DNA from: JAJFGI01 sp036397065
GTDB lineage: Bacteria > Pseudomonadota > Alphaproteobacteria > Kiloniellales > J153
Reading direction: 5' to 3'
Assembly: GCA_036397065.1 (NCBI GenBank)
Contig: DASWJP010000195.1
Location: 1 to 34,710 of the forward strand
DNA length: 34,710 bases
Shown here: positions 7,296 to 13,434 of the stretch, piece by piece
Layout: every line of letters begins with the position of its first letter
How positions within the stretch are numbered: the stretch's first letter is position 1
The notes under the pieces: model-generated
Told to the model about the DNA's origin: nothing
What the model saw: the letters and a program-made list of their open reading frames with translations, nothing else
Database searches by the model: none
Program-made: the position numbers and the translations under genes

Positions 7296-7940
7296 TCAAT
7301 CCGCGGCGAAGCAGTAGAACAGCCCGGCGCCGCCGGTGCTGATCAAACCCTCCTGGCTGCACCCCCTGGACCCATGCGCGGAGTTCCAGGACGTGTTGCC
7401 GCCGCCATGCCGGTCGTGATGGCCGACCTGGGCGCTGCCCTCGCCGGAGCTGGTCCAGTTGCTGCACGTATGGTCGGCCGTATCGGTCGGGAAGTAGGCC
7501 GTTCCGTCATCCATCGAACCGGTCAGGATGTCGTGCTCGTTGGGCGTGCTTTCGCGCCCTTTCACGCGATTGCCGCTTTCGTCCAAGGCGGTCCTGAGGA
7601 CGATGTTCGGGTTCAAATGGAGTTGATCGTGATCGCTGGCGATCAGCTCGCCCTTGGCGTTGTACCAGGGGCCGTTCCCGATCCGGCTGCGCGCCGAAAT
7701 GCCGCGCTTGCCGACCTCTTGGGTGCTGAGATAGGCACGCCACGTGCGCCCGGTGGATCCGGCAGATTCCGCAAGCTTGGTGCAATAGGCGTCGGCGCCC
7801 TCAAGGCCGCCCAAGTCACCGCCCTTCCCCATACCGACACTGGTGATGAAGAATCCCATCGGATGATCCTGCGCAACCGCGAGCGGCGCACCCATCAGAA
7901 TCAGTATGCCTGCCAGAACCATTGTTTTCATGACGTGCAT
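7296..7940 (-). CDS. Secreted endostatin/C-type-lectin-like protein
   Basis: 214 aa from the ATG at 7940, chosen because AAGGGA sits 7 nt upstream and the start gives a clean signal peptide (MVLAGILILMGAPLAVA, cleavage after about residue 23). The frame stays open much further upstream, but that part is a shadow of the next gene. The mature protein has four cysteines (DAYCTKL, HTCSNWTS, SRGCSQE, LFYCFA), enough for two disulfides. TWRAYLS, a DGTA-type element, W-N-S-A and LFYCF recall the endostatin/collagen NC10 branch of the C-type lectin fold. Similar secreted proteins occur in other proteobacteria as hypothetical or lectin-like. An extracytoplasmic ligand-binding role is likely; the ligand is unknown. 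Confidence 0.82.
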   Translation of the reverse strand: MHVMKTMVLAGILILMGAPLAVAQDHPMGFFITSVGMGKGGDLGGLEGADAYCTKLAESAGSTGRTWRAYLSTQEVGKRGISARSRIGNGPWYNAKGELIASDHDQLHLNPNIVLRTALDESGNRVKGRESTPNEHDILTGSMDDGTAYFPTDTADHTCSNWTSSGEGSAQVGHHDRHGGGNTSWNSAHGSRGCSQEGLISTGGAGLFYCFAAD

Positions 7941-8092
7941 TTCGACATCCCTTCCCTGTTTGCGACAACCCGCTCTCAACATGAGGGCTAAGGCTATCGT
8001 TCGCCCGAGATTTTGCCCGTGGCACCACACAGCACTGTTTTGCTTGCCCGAATCGACACCGCAAATGCGGGGCGTAATCCCATTGGCCCACC

Positions 8093-8112
8093 TCATCACA
8101 GAAATGTGATGA
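8093..8112. promoter_or_regulatory. 8-bp stem dyad between YkgJ and lectin-like genes
   Basis: TCATCACA and TGTGATGA form a perfect 8-bp inverted repeat around GAAA. It lies 25 bp after the YkgJ stop and about 150 bp before the lectin-like start, all on the minus strand. There is no T tract on either side, so it could be an operator for the lectin-like gene or a weak Rho-assisted terminator of YkgJ. Confidence 0.35.
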
Positions 8113-8137
8113 CGGGGTTGGCGCCCGGACCGGCCCG

Positions 8138-8518
8138 TCAGACGTTGTTGGTGGTCGAGACGTAGTCCGGGTCTTCCATGAGCATGCGCTCGAACTTCAG
8201 GAACTCGTAATAGCCGCAGCGGCTGGTGCCGGGGAAATCGCGGCAGATGCGCGGGCGCGCCTTGTAGACCGTGCAGCCCCGCGTCTCGGTGTCGAGGAAT
8301 TGGCAGACCGTGCCGAAGTGCTCGTCCTTCTGGTGGCGCAGGACGACCTCGCCCTTTTCCTGCCCCTTCTTGGTGAGCTTCTTGTAGGCCGCATCGATGG
8401 CCAGACCGAAATGCTTGGCCAGGCGTTTGACATCCGCTTTGGAGACGACGATCCGCGGGTAGGAGCAACAGTAGGCCGGACATCGGTCGCAGTTGTAGTA
8501 GGCTCGGTCTTTAGGCAT
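8138..8518 (-). CDS. YkgJ family cysteine-cluster protein
   Basis: 126 aa from the ATG at 8518; a TTG six codons upstream is possible but has no better ribosome site. The YkgJ/CxxCxxxCC signature is complete: YYNCDRCPAYCC (C10, C13, C17, C18), then FGTVCQFLD, RGCTVYKARPRICRDFPG and SRCGYYEFL. These cysteines are thought to chelate zinc or an iron-sulfur cluster. The role of the family is poorly known; some members are annotated as Fe-S oxidoreductases without proof. It is divergent from the DUF1491 gene. Confidence 0.9.
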   Translation of the reverse strand: MPKDRAYYNCDRCPAYCCSYPRIVVSKADVKRLAKHFGLAIDAAYKKLTKKGQEKGEVVLRHQKDEHFGTVCQFLDTETRGCTVYKARPRICRDFPGTSRCGYYEFLKFERMLMEDPDYVSTTNNV

Positions 8519-8678
8519 CCGGGTTATCGGCTCCAATAACTAAACACGCGGCGGCCGTCGGGAGGCGGCGCGACGGGCCGGACCATGCCATAGACGCACC
8601 GGTGATGGCCAAGGACTTTTCGCCCTCGGTTGCAGGAAAGGCCGGCGGCTGATATGCGGCAGGCGGGAAGGCGGATGC

Positions 8679-9017
8679 ATGGACGACAATCGATTGCCGA
8701 CTGAGCTTTGGGTCACGGCCCATCTGCGCCAATGTGCCGCCAAGGCCATCATCGCCACCGTCGCGCGCCGCGGCGAGGCCATGGGCGGCATGGTCCTTCT
8801 CAAGCTGAATCAATTGGCGGCCGGGTGCCGGCTGCTCAGCCAGACACGGGATATCGAAGGGCGCCTCGCCTGGTTCCCGGCCCTGGAGGGAAAGCTGGTC
8901 ACGGAGGCCGACGCGGACGCCTATATCGCGCGTGCGGTCAAGCGGGATCCGGACCTGTGGGTGATCGAGGTCGAAGACCGTGACGGCCGCCACCCGTTCG
9001 AGGGCAAGGTGCTTTGA
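8679..9017 (+). CDS. DUF1491 family protein
   Basis: 112 aa cytoplasmic protein. The pattern matches DUF1491: LPTELWVTAHLRQC at the start, GGMVLLKLNQL in the middle and DADAYIARAVKRDPDLWVIEVEDRDGRHPFEG at the end. The family is largely restricted to alphaproteobacteria and has no assigned function. ATG at 8679 is consistent with the usual family start. The gene faces the ATPase zeta gene with a 46-bp convergent gap. Confidence 0.88.
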   Translation: MDDNRLPTELWVTAHLRQCAAKAIIATVARRGEAMGGMVLLKLNQLAAGCRLLSQTRDIEGRLAWFPALEGKLVTEADADAYIARAVKRDPDLWVIEVEDRDGRHPFEGKVL

Positions 9018-9063
9018 TTCCGGGTGGCCAATCGGGAGAATCTTTTGGCGCGTGGCTCAACGC

Positions 9064-9384
9064 CTATTCGTTCATGACCTGGTGCTTGGCCTCGTCGCGC
9101 AGCTCGTCCATCTTCTTGCGCAGGAGATGCTCGCTCATGTCCACTTTCTTGGCCGACAGATCGGCCAGGATCTTGCGCACCACGTCGGCATCGCCGGGCT
9201 CCTCGAAGTCGGCGGCCACCACTTCCTTGGCATACGCCTCCGCCTCGCTCCCGGTCATGCCGAGCAATTCCGCGGCCCAGAGCCCGAGCAGCTTGTTGCG
9301 CCGGACCTCGACCTTAAACTGCAAATCCTGGTCGTGCTTATACTTATCCTCGAACGCCTTCTCGCGATCATTGAAGGTGGTCAT
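9064..9384 (-). CDS. ATP synthase F1 inhibitor, subunit zeta (DUF1476)
   Basis: 106 aa from the ATG at 9384; the frame is open for 42 more codons, but the family begins at MTTFNDREKAFEDKYKHDQD. This alphaproteobacterial protein binds F1-ATPase and blocks ATP hydrolysis with its N-terminal segment, as shown for the Paracoccus denitrificans zeta subunit. The rest is a four-helix bundle: FKVEVRRNKLLGLWAAELLG, then EAEAYAKEVVAADFEEPGD and a C-terminal helix rich in Lys and Glu. GGAG lies upstream of the start at suitable spacing. A good sigma70-like promoter and a 14-bp palindrome lie 80-135 bp upstream. The gene is far from any atp operon in this window. Confidence 0.93.
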   Translation of the reverse strand: MTTFNDREKAFEDKYKHDQDLQFKVEVRRNKLLGLWAAELLGMTGSEAEAYAKEVVAADFEEPGDADVVRKILADLSAKKVDMSEHLLRKKMDELRDEAKHQVMNE

Positions 9385-9461
9385 GAATCGGGGTCTCCAC
9401 TTGGACTGTGCCGCTGTCTCAGGGCCGTTATGAATTGGCCGGTGGCCGCCTGCTTGCCTTC

Positions 9462-9475
9462 CACCCCATGGGGTG
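9462..9475. promoter_or_regulatory. 14-bp perfect palindrome in zeta/NRDE spacer
   Basis: CACCCCATGGGGTG is a perfect dyad in the 156-bp divergent spacer. It falls just downstream of the start point expected from the zeta promoter at 9493-9520, so it could be an operator or a hairpin at the 5' end of the zeta transcript. Confidence 0.35.
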
Positions 9476-9492
9476 TTATGCGCAATCCACCC

Positions 9493-9520
9493 GTTATAGC
9501 CACTTGCCACGGATAGGCAA
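9493..9520 (-). promoter_or_regulatory. Candidate promoter for ATPase zeta gene
   Basis: On the minus strand TTGCCT (9520-9515) and TATAAC (9498-9493) are separated by 16 bp, matching 4 and 5 of 6 consensus positions. The expected start near 9486 leaves a leader of about 100 nt before the ATG at 9384. Confidence 0.5.
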
Positions 9521-9540
9521 ACCGCGAGGACGGCCCGCCC

Positions 9541-10326
9541 ATGTGCTCAGTCGTTATTCTTCGCCGTCCGGGGCATCCCTGGCCCTTGCTCCTGGCGGCC
9601 AATCGGGACGAGATGAAAGACCGTCCGTGGCAATCGCCGGCCCGCCACTGGCCGGCGCAGCCGCAGATTATCGGCGGCAAGGATGATCTGGCGGGCGGCG
9701 CCTGGATCGGCTTGAACGATCTGGGGGTGACGGCCGGGGTACTCAACCGAGTCAATTCCCTCGGACCGCGCCCTGGCAAGCGCAGCCGCGGCGAGCTGGT
9801 GCTGGAGGCCCTGACTCAACCCACGGCCTCGGCGGGGGCAACCCGCATATCTCTGCTCGATGCCACCGCCTTTCGCAGCTTCAACCTAGTGGTGGCCGAC
9901 CGCAAGGACGCCTACTGGCTGCGCAATGCCGGCGACGAGGATGGCCAGAACACCGGCCGGGCCCGGATCGAGATTTTCGAGCTGCAGCCCGGCCTGTCCA
10001 TGATCACGGCGCGCGACCGCAACGACCCGGCCAGTGCCCGAACCCGGACCAATCTGCCCTTGTTCGAGGCGGCGAAGGCACCGGACCCGGCCACCGGCCA
10101 GTGGCGTTCCTGGCAAAAGCTATTGGGCAGCCGGCGGCATGAACCCGAGGACGGGCCCGAGGCGGCCATGACCATCGTCACCGACTATGGCTTCGAGACC
10201 GTCTCAAGCTCCCTCATCGGCCTGCCTGGCCTGCCGCAGAGCGCCCGCGGCCGCCCGGCCAAGCCGGTCTGGCTGTTCGCCGACGGGCGACCGGACAAGG
10301 CGCCCTACAAGCCGGTCGATCTCTAG
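9541..10326 (+). CDS. NRDE/TANGO2 family protein
   Basis: 261 aa. The hallmark NRDE tetrad is at residues 21-24 (LLLAANRDE), preceded by Cys2 (MCSVVI). The start MC is diagnostic of this family, in which Cys2 may become N-terminal as in Ntn hydrolases. GGAWIGLNDLGVTAGVLNR and a TDYGFETVSSSLIGLP segment near the C-terminus fit the family. Human TANGO2 is linked to lipid and haem handling, but the bacterial role is not settled. ATG at 9541. A run of nine T directly follows the stop. Confidence 0.9.
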   Translation: MCSVVILRRPGHPWPLLLAANRDEMKDRPWQSPARHWPAQPQIIGGKDDLAGGAWIGLNDLGVTAGVLNRVNSLGPRPGKRSRGELVLEALTQPTASAGATRISLLDATAFRSFNLVVADRKDAYWLRNAGDEDGQNTGRARIEIFELQPGLSMITARDRNDPASARTRTNLPLFEAAKAPDPATGQWRSWQKLLGSRRHEPEDGPEAAMTIVTDYGFETVSSSLIGLPGLPQSARGRPAKPVWLFADGRPDKAPYKPVDL

Positions 10327-10335
10327 TTTTTTTTT
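10288..10335 (+). terminator. Possible terminator at the end of the NRDE gene
   Basis: CGACCGG (10288-10294) can pair with CCGGTCG (10312-10318) inside the last codons, and a run of nine T at 10327-10335 starts immediately after the TAG. The stem and T run are separated by 8 nt, longer than in a classical intrinsic terminator, so efficiency is uncertain. T9 is notable in DNA this GC-rich. Confidence 0.4.
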
Positions 10336-10374
10336 GCAAATTCAACCCGCTGGGCCCTCCCCCCCAGGGCCGTG

Positions 10375-10403
10375 ATTGTGTTGCCCTTGGACGCCTGCTA
10401 TGA
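10375..10403 (+). promoter_or_regulatory. Weak candidate purC promoter
   Basis: TTGTGT at 10375-10380 and TATGAC at 10398-10403 are separated by 17 bp, about 80 bp before the purC ATG. A GGCCCT/AGGGCC hairpin with a C6 loop lies just before (10353-10370). Hexamer matches are modest and no other strong promoter is visible in the 154-bp spacer. Confidence 0.25.
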
Positions 10404-10480
10404 CTCGTAAATACCACTTCCCCGGGGCGCCTCCACGGCCGCACCACGGGGGCTCCTTCGGCCGCGGAAGGCCCACTGGG

Positions 10481-11251
10481 ATGGCGAAAATGCGACGCAG
10501 GCGGATTTACGAAGGCAAGGCCAAGGTCATGTTCGAGGGGCCCCAGCCGGGCACCCTGGTCCAGTATTTCAAGGACGACGCGACCGCCTTCAACAACAAA
10601 AAACGCGGCATCATCACGGGCAAGGGGGTCCTGAACAACCGCATCTCCGAATACCTGATGCTGCGCCTGGCGGACATCGGCGTGCCGACCCATTTCGTCC
10701 GCCGCCTCAACATGCGGGAGCAACTTGTTCGGGAAGTCGAGATTGTTCCCATCGAGGTGGTCATCCGCAATATCGCGGCCGGGTCCATCTCCCAGCGCCT
10801 GGGTCTGGAGGAAGGCACCCAGCTTCCCCGACCCATCGTCGAGTATTACCTGAAGAACGACGAGCTGGGCGATCCCATGGTGACCGAAGAGCACATCACC
10901 GCCTTCAACTGGGCCAACACCCAGGACCTGGATGACATGCTGCAACTGGCTCTGCGGGTGAACGACTTCCTGTCCGGTCTGTTCTTGGGGGTGGGCCTGA
11001 AACTGGTGGACTTCAAGCTGGAATTCGGCCGCCTGTGGGAAGAGGACGATATGCGCATCGTCGTCGCCGACGAGATCAGCCCGGATTCCTGCCGCCTGTG
11101 GGATGTGAAGACCAACGAGCGCCTGGACAAGGACCGCTTCCGCCGGGATATGGGCCGGGTCGAGGAAGCCTATCAGGAAGTGGCCCGCCGCCTGGGCGTG
11201 CTGCCGGAAAACGGCCTGGCCGAGGTCACCCGCCCGACATTGGTGGAATAG
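10481..11251 (+). CDS. purC: Phosphoribosylaminoimidazole-succinocarboxamide synthase (SAICAR synthetase)
   Basis: 256 aa from the ATG at 10481, preceded by GGAAGG at 9 nt. The frame is open further upstream, but that extension is low in similarity to PurC. The enzyme joins CAIR and aspartate using ATP. Visible family blocks: RRRIYEGKAKVMFEG at the ATP-binding start, YFKDDATAFN, GKGVLNNRIS, VEIVPIEVVIRNIAAGS, LVDFKLEFG and DEISPDSCRLWD. Length is normal. It leads the plus-strand purine genes but is separated from purS by 640 bp and a minus-strand small gene, so it probably has its own transcript. Confidence 0.97.
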   Translation: MAKMRRRRIYEGKAKVMFEGPQPGTLVQYFKDDATAFNNKKRGIITGKGVLNNRISEYLMLRLADIGVPTHFVRRLNMREQLVREVEIVPIEVVIRNIAAGSISQRLGLEEGTQLPRPIVEYYLKNDELGDPMVTEEHITAFNWANTQDLDDMLQLALRVNDFLSGLFLGVGLKLVDFKLEFGRLWEEDDMRIVVADEISPDSCRLWDVKTNERLDKDRFRRDMGRVEEAYQEVARRLGVLPENGLAEVTRPTLVE

Positions 11252-11342
11252 GCGCATCGCGGCGCGGGCGGAATAGCCGGATCGCGACCGGCGCCCGCAC
11301 GGCGGAACTGGTCGCGAAGTCCCCGAAAGCCCTATAAAACGC

Positions 11343-11549
11343 TCAGGACCTGCGCGGCGTCTTGGCCGCATTGGTCCAGACCAGACGCGGCCCGGTGAAC
11401 CGCCGGGCGTCCCAGAACTCGACCCCCGGATCCCGGGCCATGAGCGTGCGCAGCGGCGGCGTGGGCAGCCGCGCATTGGCGCGCGCCTGTTGCCCATCCT
11501 TGACCTCCTGCAACGAACGCAGAGGCTTCAGCAAATACGGGCTGACCAT
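11343..11549 (-). CDS. Small hypothetical protein, 68 aa
   Basis: 68 aa, basic, no signal peptide or membrane segment. Third codon positions are strongly G/C along the whole frame, as in real genes here, while the overlapping frames read as low-complexity Arg/Ala/Gly. A GGGGATGGG stretch precedes the ATG at 11549. The sequence contains LKPLRSLQEVKDGQQARANARLP and FWDARRFTGPRLVWTN type segments, which look like a folded protein rather than a shadow. I do not recognise a family. It lies alone between purC and purS on the opposite strand. It may be lineage-specific. Confidence 0.5.
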   Translation of the reverse strand: MVSPYLLKPLRSLQEVKDGQQARANARLPTPPLRTLMARDPGVEFWDARRFTGPRLVWTNAAKTPRRS

Positions 11550-11891
11550 CCCATCCCCACGACCCCAGAAAACCCCAAAGCACCCCGGTTAACAGATCGT
11601 TACTATGCCAGATAAGTGTATCTGCGGCAATGGAGCGCCAAGCTCACCGGCGTGATCTGGCGGTGCCGTTCCCGGCGCAATGGGACACCGCACGGCCGGT
11701 TATGGTGTTTGATGACCGGTGTCCTCAGAAACATTTATGTAATAGGATATAATTCCTGATTACTCCCATTGCGGCATCGCCCTGCCTTTGACGTGGCCAT
11801 GTTCCCATGACCCGGTGCCTTGTCTCGCCCAGACACCGCCGTTAGAGTGCGCGCCGGTAACAACCCATCGCTCGATTCGGGAGAGTCCTCG
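11550..11891. other. Non-coding spacer upstream of purS
   Basis: 342 bp without a credible gene. It contains an 8-bp inverted repeat, GGACACCG (11683-11690) and CGGTGTCC (11717-11724), then an AT-rich island around 11731-11760 with a perfect TATAAT at 11748-11753. No good -35 lies 16-18 bp before that hexamer. The segment is the likely promoter and leader for purS-PF06475-purQ-purL, with about 140 nt from TATAAT to the purS start. I do not recognise a riboswitch. Confidence 0.45.
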
Positions 11892-12146
11892 GTGAAGGCC
11901 CGCGTCTATGTGACCCTCAAATCGGGCGTTCTGGACCCGCAGGGCAAAGCCATTCAGCATGCCCTCGGCACATTGGGCTTCGCCGGCATCGACAGTGTTC
12001 GCCAGGGCAAGGTGATCGAGCTCGATCTCGCCGAAACCAGCCCGGACCAGGCGCGCCGGAGCCTGCGCGACATGTGCGAGCAGTTGTTGGCCAATACGGT
12101 CATCGAGAATTACACCATCGAGCTTGACGGTCACCACGCCCCGTGA
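11892..12146 (+). CDS. purS: Phosphoribosylformylglycinamidine synthase subunit PurS
   Basis: 84 aa from the GTG at 11892, preceded by GGGAGAG. The upstream in-frame extension has no PurS similarity. PurS is the small subunit that bridges PurQ and PurL in the three-part FGAM synthetase of many bacteria. The family pattern is clear: KARVYVTLKSGVLDPQGKAI, LGFAGIDSVRQGKVIELDL and the C-terminal CEQLLANTVIENYTIEL. Its TGA overlaps the GTG of the next gene by 4 bp (GTGA), so translation is coupled. Confidence 0.96.
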   Translation: MKARVYVTLKSGVLDPQGKAIQHALGTLGFAGIDSVRQGKVIELDLAETSPDQARRSLRDMCEQLLANTVIENYTIELDGHHAP

Positions 12147-12733
12147 ACACCGCCGCGCCGCGCAATGTCTACTGGCGTCCCTGGGACGAGCCGGGGCTTG
12201 AGCATCTGCATGTGACCTTCGCCGCCGAGGGCGTGCGCGCCATCGGCCTGATCCTGCGCAAGCTCGGCGATGCCCATTTGCGCTGCCGCTATGAATTGGA
12301 GACGGATGCCACGTTCCGCACACGCAAACTATCGTTCGCGGTGATGCCCAGCGGCGGGAGCGCAGGCAACCGCCTGGCCCTGGAGTCCGATGGGGACGGC
12401 CATTGGCGCGTCAACGGCGAGCCCCGGCCCGATCTGGCGGGCTGTCTGGAGCCGGACATACAGATCAGCCCGTTCACCAACACCCTGCCGATCCGCCGCC
12501 TGGACCTGGAAGCCGGGGCCGGCGCCGATATCCGGGTGGTCTATGTGCCACTGCCGGATTTGACGCCACGCGCGGCCGATCAACGGTATACGTGCCTCAA
12601 AAAACTCGGTGCCAGCGGCGGTCGCTATCGCTATGACGATGCCCACTGGAAATTCACGGCGGAGCTTCCCGTCGATGCGGATGGCCTAGTCACCGACTAC
12701 CCCGAACTTTTCGAGAGGGTGTGGCCCACATGA
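12143..12733 (+). CDS. PF06475-type putative glycolipid-binding protein
   Basis: 196 aa. The sequence matches the putative glycolipid-binding family (PF06475, formerly DUF1089) by its SPFTNTLPIRRLDL block, a DQRYTCLKKL block and a C-terminal GLVTDYPELFERV. No signal peptide or membrane helix is visible, so it is probably cytoplasmic. The start is GTG at 12143, overlapping the purS stop by 4 bp; its own TGA overlaps the purQ ATG by 4 bp. It is therefore locked inside the purine operon between two subunits of one enzyme. Its function is unknown; the family name comes from structural similarity, not proven ligand binding. Confidence 0.88.
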   Translation: MNTAAPRNVYWRPWDEPGLEHLHVTFAAEGVRAIGLILRKLGDAHLRCRYELETDATFRTRKLSFAVMPSGGSAGNRLALESDGDGHWRVNGEPRPDLAGCLEPDIQISPFTNTLPIRRLDLEAGAGADIRVVYVPLPDLTPRAADQRYTCLKKLGASGGRYRYDDAHWKFTAELPVDADGLVTDYPELFERVWPT

Positions 12734-13434
12734 AGGCGGCGGTTATCGTCTTTCCCGGCTCCAACTGCGACCGCGACGTGACCGTGGCGCTGCGCCAATC
12801 CATGCGCACCGGAGGGGGCAAGAGTGAACCCACCCTGGTCTGGCACAAGGAATCGGATTTCCCCGGCGTGGACCTGATCGTGCTGCCCGGCGGATTTGCC
12901 TTTGGCGACTACCTGCGCGCCGGCGCCATGGCGGCGCGTTCGCCGGTGATGAAGGAAGTGGTGCGCCGCGCCGGCAAGGGCGTGCCGGTGCTGGGCATTT
13001 GCAATGGATTCCAGATTCTGACCGAGGCCGGCTTGCTGCCCGGGGCGCTGATGCGCAATGCCGGTTTACGGTACGTCTGCAAGGATGTGCACGTGCGTGT
13101 GGAAAGCAGCCAAACCGTCTTCACCAGCAAGTACGAGACCGGCCAGCCCTTACGTATCCCCATCGCCCATCACGACGGAAATTATTTTGCCGACGAGGCC
13201 GGACTGGCGGCCCTGGAAGACCGCGGTCAGATCGCCTTCCGCTATTGCGAACCGGACGGCACCTTGGATGCCACCGCCAATCCCAACGGCTCGGCCCGCA
13301 ACATCGCCGGCATCTTCAACAAGACCAAGACCGTGCTGGGCATGATGCCGCACCCGGAACGGCTTGCCGATGCGCCGCTCGGCGGCACCGATGGACGCCC
13401 CATGTTCGATGGCCTGGTCGAGGCGCTGTCGTGA
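12730..13434 (+). CDS. purQ: Phosphoribosylformylglycinamidine synthase subunit PurQ (glutaminase)
   Basis: 234 aa class I glutamine amidotransferase that supplies ammonia to PurL. The catalytic nucleophile is C91 in GICNGFQ, and the His-Glu pair lies in MMPHPER near the C-terminus. FPGSNCDRD (residues 8-16) and LPGGFAFGDYLRAG are conserved. ATG at 12730 overlaps the upstream stop (ATGA); a GTG at 12721 in frame is too close to GAGAGGG to be the start. Its TGA overlaps the purL GTG by 4 bp. Confidence 0.97.
   Translation: MKAAVIVFPGSNCDRDVTVALRQSMRTGGGKSEPTLVWHKESDFPGVDLIVLPGGFAFGDYLRAGAMAARSPVMKEVVRRAGKGVPVLGICNGFQILTEAGLLPGALMRNAGLRYVCKDVHVRVESSQTVFTSKYETGQPLRIPIAHHDGNYFADEAGLAALEDRGQIAFRYCEPDGTLDATANPNGSARNIAGIFNKTKTVLGMMPHPERLADAPLGGTDGRPMFDGLVEALS

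Noticed and set aside
7941..8483. Upstream part of a 395-codon minus-strand frame running into the lectin-like gene
   Set aside because: It is a shadow of the YkgJ gene in another frame; signal peptide and ribosome site place the start at 7940.
10353..10370. GGCCCT-C6-AGGGCC hairpin as an intrinsic terminator
   Set aside because: The T run lies before, not after, the stem on the plus strand, and the minus strand has an A run after it.
11332..11583. 83-codon minus-strand and 76-codon plus-strand frames overlapping the 68-aa gene
   Set aside because: Low-complexity Ala/Gly/His or Arg/Ser/Pro content, weaker third-position bias than the 68-aa frame.
12999..13430. Extension of the purL frame 144 codons upstream
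   Set aside because: It overlaps purQ and lacks PurL similarity; GTG at 13431 with GTGA overlap is the start.
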